Shown: one piece after another, positions 16,664 through 26,684 of the stretch | Layout of the letters: each line of letters begins with the position of its first letter | Position numbering within the stretch: the stretch's first letter is position 1 | Assembly (NCBI GenBank): GCA_022844165.1 | Contig: JALHMH010000038.1 | Location: forward strand, 1-42,169 | Reading direction: 5' to 3' | Source: Lysobacterales bacterium | GTDB taxonomy: Bacteria; Pseudomonadota; Gammaproteobacteria; Xanthomonadales; SZUA-5 | DNA length: 42,169 bases | Notes under the pieces: generated by a model | Told to the model about the DNA's origin: nothing | Databases searched by the model: none | Seen by the model: only the letters and a program-made list of their open reading frames with translations | Position numbers and translations under genes: made by a program

Positions 16664-16701
16664 GCGAATGCCCGTTGCCATCGGGCGCAGTGAGTGAGCT
16701 T

Positions 16702-19284
16702 ATGTCTTTGTTCGGATGGTTCAAAAAACCTGCGTGGCAATCGCGCGATGTCGATGCCCGCGCCCAGGCCGTTGCGAGCGATCGCGATCCGGCATTGGTT
16801 ACCTTATTGCCGCAGCTGTTGCGCAGCGATCCGGAGCCGCGCGTGCGCCGCTCCGCACTGGAGCGGATCGATGATCTGACAGCATTGGCCGATCGCATGG
16901 CCAACGATGCCGACGCGGGCGTTCGTGAACGGGCTCGCGAGCGGCTCGTTGAACGGATGCAGAAGGGTGCGCCGCTCGACGAACGTTTGCGTGCTCTAAA
17001 GTTGCTGGACGACACAGTACTCCTTGAGGGGATTGCGAGGCGCGCGCCAGAACGTGAGTTGCGTTGGGCGGCGCTGGAGAAAATAAAGCGCCCAGGGTTT
17101 ATCGCGGAACGCTGCCTGGAAGACCCCGACTTCAGCGTGCGCGTAGATTTGCTGGCGCGCATCGATGGGACAGCAGCGCTTGAACGTCTGGCCGAGCAGG
17201 CACGCACTAAAGACAAACGGCTGTTTCGTGCGATTCGCGAGCGCGTCGATGCCGGCAGAATGGCTGCGGGCGACAGTGCGGCGATGTTGCACCAGGCCGA
17301 AGTGCTCTGCGCATCTTTGGAAGCGCAATTGCGCCGTCCTGATGCCGGGAGCGAAGCGGCATTGCTGAAAGCAGAGCAAGACTGGCTGAGCTTACGTGCC
17401 AGGCTCAGCGATGAGCGTTTCGACAAGCGTTTCGAAGGCGCGCGTCAGACCTTACGCGCCTCGATCGACGCGATTTCAAGAAAAGCCCGCGGCGAAACCG
17501 AGCCGGTCAGCGAATTGCCCATCACCAAGCCCATGCCCGTATTGGTGGTGCCGGCCAGCGAGCGTATCGAACCCGATGCGTCGCTCGTGAGTTTGCTGCA
17601 GGAGGCACAGTCTTTAGCGCACTCGGCGGCGGTGGGATGGAGTCGGCGCTGGGAGGCGGCATGGAACGCCGAACGCGATCGTCCTGCGGTGGATCAGGCG
17701 TTGCGCGCTTCAGCCTTCGAACAGCAGCAAGTCTGGCGCGATGCGGCGGCGGCGCACGACGCTCGCGTCGAAGCGGCACGCGGCGAGTTTGCGTCGGCGC
17801 TGAGCGCGGCGCGAACGGCGGTGGAAGAGGGGCAATTGGCCAGCGCCGTGGGCGCACGCGCCAGAGCGCTTGCAGCAGTAGAGGTGTTTGCCGACTCCGA
17901 GGCGCGCAGCGCCAAACAGCGGCTTGCCGATCTTGATCGCGATCTGGACAAACTTGGCCAGTGGCAACGTTGGTCAGACAACAAAGTGCGGATGCGCCTT
18001 TGCGATGAGGTCGAAACCCTTATCGGTAGCGGCATGCATCCCGATGCTCTGGCGACGCGACTGAATGAGCTGAAACAACAGTGGCAGGCATTGGAACATG
18101 ACCCGGCTGACAAAACATCCGGGCTTGCCAGGCGCTTTCGGTTCTTATGTTTTAAGGCCATCGAGCCGGCGAAGGGATATTTCGAAAAACGCAAGGAGGT
18201 TCGCGGCAAACGCGCCGAGGAGCTGGGCAGTTTTATCGAGCGTGTATCCGCGCTCGTCGACAGCGCGCCGGTGCGCGAACTGATTGAGATCAAACGCGAC
18301 GTCGCCGATCATCTGCGGCGTCTCGACGAAGTCGATCCCAAACTACGCGGTAATCGCGGCAAACAGCTGAAACAACTGATCGATCGGATCAGCGCACGCA
18401 TCGATGGCGACTTCGCCAGGGTTGCGGAGGAAAAACAGAAACTGATCAATCAGCTCAAACGACAGTTGGCGCATGCTGAACTCGAAGTTGCGCTGGATCT
18501 GTGCAAATCTGCGCAGCGCAAATGGAAAGAGCTTGGTGCCGGTTCGCGCAAAACGGATCAGGCCTTATGGGAAGAGTTCCGTGGCGTGGTGGATCCGTGG
18601 TTCGCCCAGCAGAACGAGGCTGTCGCGGCGGAAGCCTCTGCCGTCGAAGCGGAGAATGCGGCGGCGCAGGCGCTGATCGATGGCTTGAAGCAGCTGATCG
18701 ACGAGCCGCTGGATGCCGCACATCTGGCAGTGCGTATCGAGAAAGCCGATGGCGAATGGCGCTCCTCGAAACGGCCAGCCAAGCTTGAGTCACGCTATGA
18801 GCGCGCGCTCGCGGCGGTGCAAACGGCGCTGCAAAACCGATTGCGCGAGCAACAGAGCTCGGAGCTCAAACGATGCGCGGAGCTGGCGCAGGTACTCGAT
18901 GGCGTTGAGGCCAGTGGCGAGGGTACGCCGGAGTTTGTGATCAGCGCGCTCACCACTTTACCAGCTTCAGCCGCAGAGGCGATGCGCGCTCGTGTCACGC
19001 GGATCGCGAAGCGGGATCCTGCGATTGAAACCGAGCAGCTGGTCGAAGGACGTGCATTGCTGCTGGAAGCCGAATATCTGGCGGGCATCGACTCGCCACC
19101 AGAAGACCGGGAGGCGCGTCTGGCACTTCAAGTTCGTTTGCTGTCGGAACGAATGAATGCACGAGGGGAACTCGACACTGCGGAGGCACGAGATCGCCTG
19201 CGCCTGCGCTGGTGGTCCTTAGGCCCGCTGGCGACACAATCGCGACAAGAGCTGCACGCGCGCTGGGCGAAACTCGGGCTTTGA
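16702..19284 (+). CDS. DUF349 domain-containing protein, 860 aa
   Basis: A large, highly charged, helical cytoplasmic protein. The first ~200 residues have HEAT-like alternating helices (RSALERIDDLTALADRM and similar). The rest contains repeated DUF349-type modules with the W-x3-L core, for example LKQQWQALEHDP, QRKWKELGAG and, near the end, the LHARWAKLGL tail. Function of DUF349 proteins is unknown; no catalytic motif is seen. The ATG at 16702 (MSLFGWFKK) was chosen because the frame upstream of it overlaps the TraB-family gene in another frame. It is probably cotranscribed with the TraB-family gene and wrbA, which starts 14 bp after its stop. Confidence 0.88.
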   Translation: MSLFGWFKKPAWQSRDVDARAQAVASDRDPALVTLLPQLLRSDPEPRVRRSALERIDDLTALADRMANDADAGVRERARERLVERMQKGAPLDERLRALKLLDDTVLLEGIARRAPERELRWAALEKIKRPGFIAERCLEDPDFSVRVDLLARIDGTAALERLAEQARTKDKRLFRAIRERVDAGRMAAGDSAAMLHQAEVLCASLEAQLRRPDAGSEAALLKAEQDWLSLRARLSDERFDKRFEGARQTLRASIDAISRKARGETEPVSELPITKPMPVLVVPASERIEPDASLVSLLQEAQSLAHSAAVGWSRRWEAAWNAERDRPAVDQALRASAFEQQQVWRDAAAAHDARVEAARGEFASALSAARTAVEEGQLASAVGARARALAAVEVFADSEARSAKQRLADLDRDLDKLGQWQRWSDNKVRMRLCDEVETLIGSGMHPDALATRLNELKQQWQALEHDPADKTSGLARRFRFLCFKAIEPAKGYFEKRKEVRGKRAEELGSFIERVSALVDSAPVRELIEIKRDVADHLRRLDEVDPKLRGNRGKQLKQLIDRISARIDGDFARVAEEKQKLINQLKRQLAHAELEVALDLCKSAQRKWKELGAGSRKTDQALWEEFRGVVDPWFAQQNEAVAAEASAVEAENAAAQALIDGLKQLIDEPLDAAHLAVRIEKADGEWRSSKRPAKLESRYERALAAVQTALQNRLREQQSSELKRCAELAQVLDGVEASGEGTPEFVISALTTLPASAAEAMRARVTRIAKRDPAIETEQLVEGRALLLEAEYLAGIDSPPEDREARLALQVRLLSERMNARGELDTAEARDRLRLRWWSLGPLATQSRQELHARWAKLGL

Positions 19285-19298
19285 TGGCGGGTTAGACG

Positions 19299-19895
19299 AT
19301 GGCCGACATTCTGGTTTTGTACTACAGCCGATACGGCAGCACTGCCACGCTCGCGCGGCGAATCGCGGACGGTATCGAAGAGGTCGACGGTATGGTGGCG
19401 CGCCTGCGGACCGTGCCGGCACTGCGCAGTGTGGCCGACGAAAGCCCGGCCCAATCGGTGCCGAACGATGGTCCGCCCTATGCAACGGTGGACGACCTGA
19501 GGGCGTGTAGCGGCCTGATCTTCGGCAGTCCCACGCGGTTCGGCAATATGGCCGCTCCCATGAAGGCGTTCTGGGATGGCACCGGTGGCGCCTGGATGAG
19601 TGGGACATTGGCCGGGAAACCTGGTGCCGTGTTCACCTCCACGAGCAGCCTGCATGGCGGCCACGAGAGTACGCTGCTCAGCATGCTCACGCCCTTGATG
19701 CACCACGGAATGTTGTTAGTTGGCTTGCCTTTCACGGAGGCGGCTCTGGCGCGCACGACGACCGGCGGTGCGCCCTATGGGGCTGGGCATATTGCGCGCA
19801 AGCAAGACGACACGGCGCTGAGCGACGACGAGAAGTCCCTGGCCCGTGCCCTGGGGCGTCGAGTGGCCGAAATTGCGCGAAAGCTCGCGTGCTGA
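19299..19895 (+). CDS. wrbA: NAD(P)H:quinone oxidoreductase, WrbA type
   Basis: A 198-residue flavodoxin-like protein that carries out two-electron reduction of quinones with FMN in the cytoplasm and protects from oxidative stress. The FMN phosphate loop YSRYGSTATLA (residues 9-19), the GSPTRFGNMAAPMKAFWD block and the STSSLHGGHESTLLS block are diagnostic for the WrbA (type IV) family. Length is normal. Its stop overlaps the start of the DUF2069 gene as TGATG. A wrbA-DUF2069 pair is a common gammaproteobacterial arrangement. Confidence 0.94.
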   Translation: MADILVLYYSRYGSTATLARRIADGIEEVDGMVARLRTVPALRSVADESPAQSVPNDGPPYATVDDLRACSGLIFGSPTRFGNMAAPMKAFWDGTGGAWMSGTLAGKPGAVFTSTSSLHGGHESTLLSMLTPLMHHGMLLVGLPFTEAALARTTTGGAPYGAGHIARKQDDTALSDDEKSLARALGRRVAEIARKLAC

Positions 19896-20230
19896 TGGGC
19901 ACGCGCATTTGTGCGGGTGCGCTGCTGGCGTTAATCGCAATCAAGCTCGCGTGGTCGGCGCTGTATGGTAAAACGGAAGGCGCGCTGGTGCTCGGGCTCG
20001 TCGGTGTCGTCCTACCGCTATTGCCGGCGCTGATTGCCAGAGTCTTTTCGTTGTCGGGTTTCTGGGTGTACGCAGGATTTGCGCCGCTCTGGTATTTCTG
20101 TCACGGTGTCATGGAACTGGTTGCCGGTCGCTACTTGTTTTTCGCCGCTATCGAAGTGCTCTTGGCGCTCCTTTTTTTCTCCGGGTATTGGCTACGAACG
20201 AGGGCGATCAAGCGGGCAAAAGCCGTTTGA
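19895..20230 (+). CDS. DUF2069 small membrane protein
   Basis: A 111-residue protein with four predicted membrane helices, starting MGTRICAGALLALIAIKLAW and ending in a positively charged tail. The order and loop composition fit DUF2069, an inner-membrane family usually found beside wrbA. Function unknown. The ATG at 19895 overlaps the wrbA stop (TGATG), which fixes the start over a GTG two codons upstream. Its last 23 bases overlap the 3' end of the convergent tatD-like gene. Confidence 0.85.
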   Translation: MGTRICAGALLALIAIKLAWSALYGKTEGALVLGLVGVVLPLLPALIARVFSLSGFWVYAGFAPLWYFCHGVMELVAGRYLFFAAIEVLLALLFFSGYWLRTRAIKRAKAV

Positions 20231-20984
20231 CGCGATTGCCAAACAGTCGCGCTGCATTGGCGCTGGTCGCGGTGGCGAGATCAACTTCGGATACACCGCG
20301 CAATGCTGCGATAGCTGCCAGTACCGAACGCAAATGTGCGGGTTCGTTTCTTTGCCCGCGGTGCGCTTCGCCGGGCTGATCGGGAGAGTCGGTTTCCAAC
20401 AACAAATGTTCGATTGGCATATTGGCTGCTGTCGCGCGCAGCCGCTGGGCGCGCACATAAGTGACCGGGCCGCCGATGCCTACGAAGAACCCCAGTTTCA
20501 GCAATTGCCGCAATTGTTCGCCGCTACCGCCGAAGCTGTGTACGACGCCACGCAGACCCGGCACTTTTTTGAGTTCCGCATGTACGGCGTCAAAAGCACG
20601 GCGGGCATGGACTACAACTGGCAGATCAACGTCGCGCGCAAGCCGTAGCTGAGCTCGAAAGAACACGAGCTGACGTTGCCAGTCCAGGCCTTCAACAAAG
20701 CCGTCGAGGCCACATTCGCCGACAGCCACGGCGTCGACCAGCGCATCGCGCACAAGGCTCAGGTGTTCATCGCGATGTTGGTCGAGATACATAGGGTGCA
20801 GCCCGAACGCTGGCAGCAACTCGGCGCGTTGCGCGCACAACGCCCGCAATGCCGGAAACGTTGTCGCCGTTACCGCCGGTACAATCTGGCAAATCACGCC
20901 TGCCGCCGAGGCGCGAGCCAGGACCGCTTCTCGATCAGGATCGAACTCGGGCGCATCGATATGGCTATGCGAGTCGACGATCAT
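20208..20984 (-). CDS. TatD family metal-dependent hydrolase
   Basis: A 258-residue TIM-barrel amidohydrolase of the TatD/YcfH/YjjV group of metal-dependent DNases. All metal ligands are in place: His6 and His8 (SHSHID), Glu90 (GECGLD), His126 (VVHARRAF), His149 (VVHSFGG) and Asp199 (ETDSP). Length is normal. Which of the paralogues it represents cannot be told. It converges on and overlaps DUF2069 by 23 bp. It lies just downstream of the small membrane-protein gene on the same strand (26-bp gap), so the two may form one unit. Confidence 0.93.
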   Translation of the reverse strand: MIVDSHSHIDAPEFDPDREAVLARASAAGVICQIVPAVTATTFPALRALCAQRAELLPAFGLHPMYLDQHRDEHLSLVRDALVDAVAVGECGLDGFVEGLDWQRQLVFFRAQLRLARDVDLPVVVHARRAFDAVHAELKKVPGLRGVVHSFGGSGEQLRQLLKLGFFVGIGGPVTYVRAQRLRATAANMPIEHLLLETDSPDQPGEAHRGQRNEPAHLRSVLAAIAALRGVSEVDLATATSANAARLFGNRVKRLLPA

Positions 20985-21010
20985 TCAGACGACCACCGAC
21001 GTCGTAACCG

Positions 21011-21448
21011 TTACTTATTGCCCCAATTGTCTTCTTTGCGACGTCCGCCAGCGCGGCGATCGCCCGCGGTCGTGAAATCCATGCCGGACTCCGCCGCGCC
21101 CGCGCGGCGTTTGCGCTGCCTTGAGTCGGGAACCGGTTTGTACTTGCATTGGCAGTTTTGCGTACATCCCACAGCCGGAAGCGGAATCGAATCGTTGGTG
21201 AGAAAGCGCCGATTGCTCCACTCACGCGCCCAGGTGCATTTGGTGGGCGTATCGTCCGTCTTCAACTCCCAGATCTTGAGCGTCCGAAGGTCCTTGTGCT
21301 CTTTCGGATTGGTCACGCGTTTGGGGAGGGCTTCGATTTCGATTTGTCGTTTGGCTTTGTACGCGCGATCGCGACGTACCCAGCCCAAGGCAAGCAGTAT
21401 CAAGACCACAATGATGACGCCCGCCAGGGCCAGATTCATATCGTTCAT
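21011..21448 (-). CDS. Small single-pass membrane protein with Cys cluster
   Basis: A 145-residue protein with one N-terminal membrane helix (about residues 4-21), then a basic soluble part with a KCTWAREW block, a CTQNCQCKYKP cysteine cluster and a very basic tail (SRQRKRRAG, then GGRRKEDNWG). I recognise no family; the cysteines could bind a metal. The ATG at 21448 is preferred because AGG lies eight bases upstream; GTG and ATG starts at 21457 and 21454 are possible. It is divergent from smc and lies upstream of the tatD-like gene. Confidence 0.65.
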   Translation of the reverse strand: MNDMNLALAGVIIVVLILLALGWVRRDRAYKAKRQIEIEALPKRVTNPKEHKDLRTLKIWELKTDDTPTKCTWAREWSNRRFLTNDSIPLPAVGCTQNCQCKYKPVPDSRQRKRRAGAAESGMDFTTAGDRRAGGRRKEDNWGNK

Positions 21449-21522
21449 TACCATCACCTAAGAGCGTCTTCACTCGCTGATCATGACCTTTTGCCTTGCT
21501 CGGACGCAAGCGTAGGCGATGT

Positions 21523-21528
21523 TATAGT
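21523..21528 (+). promoter_or_regulatory. Possible smc -10 element
   Basis: TATAGT lies 54 bp before the smc ATG and is followed by a GC-rich discriminator (CCGCGCCCC). No good -35 stands at 17 bp, so the call is tentative. Confidence 0.3.
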
Positions 21529-21582
21529 CCGCGCCCCGCCGCCACCGGCGGTCCTGTTTCGCTGTCGAACCCTGATTCTCCG

Positions 21583-24500
21583 ATGCGCCTAGCCACGATA
21601 AAACTGGCCGGATTCAAGTCTTTTGTCGATCCGACCACACTTCACCTGCCAACCAACCTGACCGCGGTGGTGGGTCCAAATGGGTGCGGCAAGTCCAACA
21701 TCATTGATGCGGTAAAGTGGGTTTTGGGCGAGTCTGCGGCCAGTCGTTTGCGTGGCGACGCCATGACTGACGTCATTTTCAATGGAACGACCGAACGCAA
21801 GCCAGTAGGCCAGGCCACGGTCGAGCTCATTTTCGACAATAGCGACGGAACGGTGCTGGGCGAATTCGCCGGTTGGAGTGAGATCTCGGTCAAACGCCAG
21901 GTCGGACGCGATGGCCAGTCGCAGTATTGGTTGAACGGCACCCGGTGCCGGCGGCGCGATGTGACCGACTTGTTCTTAGGGACCGGCTTAGGCCCACGTT
22001 CATACGCGATCATCGAGCAGGGCATGATCTCGCAGATCGTCGAGGCCGCGCCCGACGATTTGCGGGTACATCTGGAAGAGGCAGCAGGCATCTCCAAATA
22101 CAAAGAGCGCCGCCGTGAGACCGAAGCGCGGATGCGCGCCACGCGCGAAAATCTGGAACGGTTGACCGACGTGCGCGATGAGGTCGACAAACAGCTCGAA
22201 CACTTGAAGCGCCAGGCGAAACAAGCCGAACGCTGGACGGAACTGCGCAACGAACAACGGCGTATCGATGCGCAAGCCAAAGCGCTGGCGTGGCTCGACG
22301 TTTCGCACAAGCTCGAGGTTGAGGTCAAGAAACTGAGCAGCGTCGAAGAGCAGGTCCTGAGCCTCGATGCCGATCACGCGCGCAACGAACTGGAATTGGA
22401 ACAATCGCGCGAGAAGCACCGCGAAGCGGCTGAGTACTTTCGCAGCGTTCAGGCAGAGCACTATCAGGTCGGTGGCGACATCACGCGCATTGAGCAACAG
22501 CTGAATTTTGGACGGCAATCGGCCGAACGATTGGCCACAGAAATGGCTGAGGCCCAGGCACAACGTGTACACCTGGACGAACAACTCGCACTAGATCGGC
22601 AACAAATGGCGATCTTGCAGCACACACTGGACACCGAGTTGCCGCAGCTCGCCGCGCTCGCGCAGTCGGCAAAAGAAGCGGGTCTGTCATTGCAGGGTGC
22701 CGAGCAGGCAATTGGCCAATGGCAATTGCGGTCCGATCAGGTCAGCCGTCAAGCCAGCGAGGCAACTAAAAGCGCGGAAGTACAGCGCACACGCATCGAA
22801 ATGACCGAGCAGCAGGTTCGCCAACAACTTAAGCGCCGCGATGTACTCGAGCAGGAGCAAAAGCTGCTTGCCGGGCGCAACAGTGCAGCAGAAATGGCGT
22901 TGTTGAAGGACACTCAATCGCAGTGCGATGCAGACGTCGCCGTGCTGACGGCGGCACTCAACAGCCGCAAGGCTGAGTTGGTCGATGCCGAAAAACAGCA
23001 ACGCGAACTTCAATCCACAATTGCCCGCGAGCGACAGAATTTGAGCGCGATGCGCGGACGATTGGCCTCGCTTGAGGCGCTGCAACACGCTGCGCTGGGC
23101 GAGGACAAACGCGATCTTGCGCAATGGCTCAAGCGCCACGGCTTGGATCATGCACCGCGTTTGGGCACGTTGCTGACCGTGGAACCGGGTTACGAGCGCG
23201 CAGTCGAAGCCGTGCTTGGGCACGCGCTGGAAGCGCTCGTCGTGGACGATGCGGCGCAGTCGCTCGATTTGGACGCCTTGCCCAAAGGCGTACTGATGCT
23301 CGCCAGTCGCGTCGACGGCATCGCTGCCAGCGCCGATACCCTGGCGGCGAAGGTCACTGGACCGGCGGTGATCCAGGACGTGCTGGGAACCGTGCGCGTG
23401 GTCGACGATACCCAAGGCGCAATCGAATTGAGCGAATCACTCGCGCCTGGTACCAGTATCGTGACGCGAAGCGGAGAGTGTTTTGGGCGCCATTGGCGGC
23501 GCATCGACAAAGGTTCGTCGGGGCATGAAGGCGTGATTGCACGCGGCCGCGAGATCGCTCAACTTAAAGATGAGGTGCGCGCAGCCGACGAAAGTCTGGT
23601 GACTGCCGAACAGTCTTTTTCGGGCGCCCGTCAAGCGCTGCAGACGGCCGAAACTGCGCGCGAAGCCGCACAAACTGCGCTGTATGCGGCGCACCGCAAA
23701 GCCGCCGATGCCGCCGGGCGCGTGCGCAGTGTGGAGGGACGCGTCGAACAAGAGCGCTTGCGTCAGGAAGCCATTCGCAATGAGTTGGCACAAATCGCGA
23801 CGCAAACCAGCGAGGCCGAACAAAAGTCCAAAGCGGCGCGCAGCGACGTCAGCGCTGCCATGGATCACTTGAATCAGCTCAATGACGAGCGCGCTCAACT
23901 CGACCAGGAACGCATCCGACTGGTCGCTGCTCGCGATGCCGCGCGCGAACGCGCGCGCAGCGAACAGGAGCGGGAGCGCCATCTGGCACTGAATGTGGAA
24001 GGCAAGCGCACCGCAGCCAACTCGTTGCAAGCGGCAATCGCCCGTATCGCCGCTCAGCTCGACCAACTGCTCGCACGCGCCGCTCGTCTGGGTGAACAGC
24101 ATGCGCAAACGCTGGCGCCGCTGCCTGCTTTGGAAGCCAATCTCAACGTATTCCTCGATCAGCGTGTGCTGGTAGAGCAACGCTTGACCAGCGCACGGCA
24201 GCAACTGGAGACCCTCGACTTAAACTTGCGCAAGCTCGATATGGATCGGCAACGGATCGATCATCAGTTGAATCAGGCCCGAGAGAAGCGCGGTAGATCT
24301 CAGCTCGACGAACAAGCGCTGCGAATCAAGGCGGAAGCGCTGGAACAAACACTGAGCGATGCCGGTTTCGAGCGCGACACCGTGGTGGCATCGCTGCCCG
24401 AAGGTGCGGATCTCAAATTGTGGGAAAGCCAACTGATCGATCTCGAACAACGGATCAAACGATTGGAGCCGGTTAACCTGGCAGCGATCAATGAGTTGGA

Positions 24501-25077
24501 AGAGCAGTCGCAGCGAAAAATTTATCTCGATTCGCAGCACGCGGATCTCACTGAGGCATTGAACACCTTGGAAGACGCGATCCGCAAAATCGATCGCGAA
24601 ACGCGCACCCGCTTCAAGGAGACTTTCGATCGCGTCAACGCCGGTGTGCAGGAGTTGTTTCCGCGCCTGTTCGGCGGTGGGCATGCGTATCTGGAGCTCA
24701 CGGGCGAGGACTTGTTGTCGACCGGCGTCAACATCATTGCCCGTCCACCAGGCAAAAAGCCCGCGAGCATTGGCTTGTTGTCGGGTGGCGAAAAAGCGCT
24801 GACTGCGGTTTCCCTGGTGTTCTCGATTTTCCGCTTGAATCCGGCACCCTTCTGTTTGCTCGACGAAGTCGACGCGCCGCTCGATGAGGCTAACGTCGGC
24901 CGCTTTAGCCAGATGGTGTCCGAGATGAGCAAAGGCGTGCAGTTTCTGGTTGTGACGCACAACAAAGTGACCATGGAGTCGGTCAACCATCTGGCCGGCG
25001 TGACCATGCGCGAACCCGGCGTTTCGCGCCTGGTCAGCGTGGATCTGGCGGAGGCGACGAGGTTGACGGGTGTTTGA
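21583..25077 (+). CDS. smc: Chromosome segregation protein SMC
   Basis: An 1164-residue SMC ATPase that condenses and separates the chromosome. The N-terminal head carries Walker [10 protein letters not shown] (residues 32-40). Two long coiled coils flank a hinge domain (about 515-640; [20 protein letters not shown]). The C-terminal head carries the ABC signature [11 protein letters not shown] and Walker B with [13 protein letters not shown]. Length is normal. The start at [14 protein letters not shown] matches the family. In gammaproteobacteria I know, zipA or ligA often follows smc; here the next sequence is an inverted glyA fragment 65 bp after the stop, so the locus has been rearranged. 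Confidence 0.97.
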   Translation: MRLATIKLAGFKSFVDPTTLHLPTNLTAVVGPNGCGKSNIIDAVKWVLGESAASRLRGDAMTDVIFNGTTERKPVGQATVELIFDNSDGTVLGEFAGWSEISVKRQVGRDGQSQYWLNGTRCRRRDVTDLFLGTGLGPRSYAIIEQGMISQIVEAAPDDLRVHLEEAAGISKYKERRRETEARMRATRENLERLTDVRDEVDKQLEHLKRQAKQAERWTELRNEQRRIDAQAKALAWLDVSHKLEVEVKKLSSVEEQVLSLDADHARNELELEQSREKHREAAEYFRSVQAEHYQVGGDITRIEQQLNFGRQSAERLATEMAEAQAQRVHLDEQLALDRQQMAILQHTLDTELPQLAALAQSAKEAGLSLQGAEQAIGQWQLRSDQVSRQASEATKSAEVQRTRIEMTEQQVRQQLKRRDVLEQEQKLLAGRNSAAEMALLKDTQSQCDADVAVLTAALNSRKAELVDAEKQQRELQSTIARERQNLSAMRGRLASLEALQHAALGEDKRDLAQWLKRHGLDHAPRLGTLLTVEPGYERAVEAVLGHALEALVVDDAAQSLDLDALPKGVLMLASRVDGIAASADTLAAKVTGPAVIQDVLGTVRVVDDTQGAIELSESLAPGTSIVTRSGECFGRHWRRIDKGSSGHEGVIARGREIAQLKDEVRAADESLVTAEQSFSGARQALQTAETAREAAQTALYAAHRKAADAAGRVRSVEGRVEQERLRQEAIRNELAQIATQTSEAEQKSKAARSDVSAAMDHLNQLNDERAQLDQERIRLVAARDAARERARSEQERERHLALNVEGKRTAANSLQAAIARIAAQLDQLLARAARLGEQHAQTLAPLPALEANLNVFLDQRVLVEQRLTSARQQLETLDLNLRKLDMDRQRIDHQLNQAREKRGRSQLDEQALRIKAEALEQTLSDAGFERDTVVASLPEGADLKLWESQLIDLEQRIKRLEPVNLAAINELEEQSQRKIYLDSQHADLTEALNTLEDAIRKIDRETRTRFKETFDRVNAGVQELFPRLFGGGHAYLELTGEDLLSTGVNIIARPPGKKPASIGLLSGGEKALTAVSLVFSIFRLNPAPFCLLDEVDAPLDEANVGRFSQMVSEMSKGVQFLVVTHNKVTMESVNHLAGVTMREPGVSRLVSVDLAEATRLTGV

Positions 25078-25264
25078 GGCAAGAAGTTTTCGACAGTTCG
25101 TTGTCGACTTCCGGCGCCGTCAACGACTCATGTGAATCCGGTCGCGGACTGGCGTAGTTCTCCGACGCAATCAACTCCACATGATCTTCCTGGCGCACCA
25201 GCTCGGCGGCCATCGCCGCTGCTAACTCAGGATCGAAATCGGCCAGCGAAGTCTGTTCGTTCAT
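25034..25264 (-). pseudogene. Inverted 5' fragment of glyA
   Basis: It encodes the first 41 residues of serine hydroxymethyltransferase ([11 protein letters not shown]... to ENYASPR), with two differences from the intact gene (Lys3 to Glu, Ala5 to Thr). It then runs on out of homology for 35 residues, antisense into the 3' end of smc. The PLP-binding lysine and nearly all the enzyme are missing, so it cannot be functional. The original leader and start codon context are preserved, so a short peptide could still be made. Confidence 0.88.
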
Positions 25265-25332
25265 AGGACTACCGTTCTTGATGCGAATGCATCGAAGCAT
25301 AGGCGTTTTGTTGGGGCGATTTTGCAGACGCT
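25143..25332 (-). repeat. 190-bp inverted repeat, left copy (glyA 5' end)
   Basis: It is identical to the reverse complement of 29888-30077 at 188 of 190 positions. It spans 68 bp of glyA leader and the first 40 codons. The mapping is exact (left = 55220 minus right) without gaps. Together the two copies bound a 4555-bp segment. Confidence 0.92.
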
Positions 25333-25439
25333 GCTGACGAGCAACGCAGCATTCGGTCCAAAAGGCGCTGAAATAATTCCAGATGCTCTTACGACACCAC
25401 ACTGGCACCCGCAACCGCCGACTGGATTGTCGGCCAAAG

Positions 25440-26684
25440 TTACGACCGGCGAGCGAGCCAGGCTGACATACCTTCGAAGTAACCGTCGACGATGCGCGAG
25501 CGGCTCGGATATTCGCTTCGCACACCAGTTTCAGAGTCGAACATGAGATGGTTGGCACGCGGCAGTACGGTCGTTGTAAGATCGACCGCAGGCGAAACCG
25601 CCTGTCTCAAGGCGGAGACATTCTCCTCGGCCGGGACAACCCAGTCCTTGCCGCCGAAAAGAGCCAAAACCGGCACCAGGCTCGCCCGCCAAAAAGGTGC
25701 CGGATCGAAATCTGCCATCAAACGGATCATTTGGCGCTCCGGCGCATCCGCCGATGCGGGTGGTGCCAATATCCACTCTGCGCCATTCGAAATCGCTCGG
25801 CGATATGCCGAGTCAATGTCTTCGAATGGCCTCAGTCCGCGCGCAACATCCACGTCGATGGCGTAATAGCCGAGCGCGTCATCAATGTCCGACTGAGGGA
25901 ATCCGTAAGCTCGCAATTCGGCGTCGACATTCGCCAGGATCTGGCGCGCTGGCGTTGTCGCCGCGCCTGCCTGCAACAAGATTGCATCAATCAGGCCTTT
26001 GGCACCGAGTTGCGGCAATATCCAGCCAGCCTGACTCGCACCCCAGCCATAAAAGGGTCGTGGCGCACTCGCTGCGCCCAGTATCGATCGGGCATCGGCC
26101 GCGAGATCTGAGAGACCGGTCAGACGCCAATCGCCACCTGATTGACCGCACCCTCTCTTATCCGCTGTGACGACGGCAAATCCTTGTGAGAGAAACCAGA
26201 ACGCCCAGGGATCGAATGCTTCGCGGGTGGCAGGCCCTGAACCGTAGACCATCAAAACGGTCCCGCGGAGCTTCGACGATTGTGGCCTTGTCAGTTCGCC
26301 GCGCAGTTCGACGCCACCATTGTAAGCGTCAATCTGGCGCCGACGAATCTGGACTGGCATCAGCAACCTCGAACCCCATTGCAACGCCTCATGATGAAAC
26401 TCGATCAGATCGCCTGATCCGTCGGCATCGTTAGCCGATTTCGCGGGAGCCAGCGACCGGCATACCTGCCATCGCGACCGATCGACCGGTCTCAACGCGA
26501 CCATCTGTGGCGTTTGGTAATCGAACAGAAAAGGACCAGGGCCAAACTCGGGAAAAGAACCAATCGCGACATAACCGTCAACATCGCGCCAAAGTCCGCG
26601 CGGTTGCCGCACCAGACCCGGGCGGTTCAGCACGCAAGCCGGAATCAGCGATGCGGTGGTTGCGATCAATGCTCTACGCTTCAT
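25440..26684 (-). CDS. Exported alpha/beta hydrolase
   Basis: A 414-residue alpha/beta-hydrolase with an exported N-terminus. After [17 protein letters not shown] there could be a lipoprotein cysteine (the Pro at -2 is atypical), so it is periplasmic or membrane-anchored. The order of landmarks fits a dienelactone-hydrolase/acyl-CoA-thioesterase-like fold: [12 protein letters not shown] (oxyanion region), [11 protein letters not shown], the nucleophile Ser around residue 217 in GWGASQAGW (GxSxA rather than GxSxG), an acid Asp in GGKDWVV (~345), and His in RANHLMF (~377). Substrate unknown. Its ATG overlaps the TetR stop (ATGA). The cassette lies between the inverted glyA repeats. Confidence 0.85.
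   Translation of the reverse strand: MKRRALIATTASLIPACVLNRPGLVRQPRGLWRDVDGYVAIGSFPEFGPGPFLFDYQTPQMVALRPVDRSRWQVCRSLAPAKSANDADGSGDLIEFHHEALQWGSRLLMPVQIRRRQIDAYNGGVELRGELTRPQSSKLRGTVLMVYGSGPATREAFDPWAFWFLSQGFAVVTADKRGCGQSGGDWRLTGLSDLAADARSILGAASAPRPFYGWGASQAGWILPQLGAKGLIDAILLQAGAATTPARQILANVDAELRAYGFPQSDIDDALGYYAIDVDVARGLRPFEDIDSAYRRAISNGAEWILAPPASADAPERQMIRLMADFDPAPFWRASLVPVLALFGGKDWVVPAEENVSALRQAVSPAVDLTTTVLPRANHLMFDSETGVRSEYPSRSRIVDGYFEGMSAWLARRS

Noticed and set aside
22687..24204. Two long antisense open frames inside smc (22687-23415 and 23437-24204)
   Set aside because: They overlap conserved SMC coding sequence in full and show no family motifs, signal peptide or ribosome binding site. 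They follow from GC-rich codon use.
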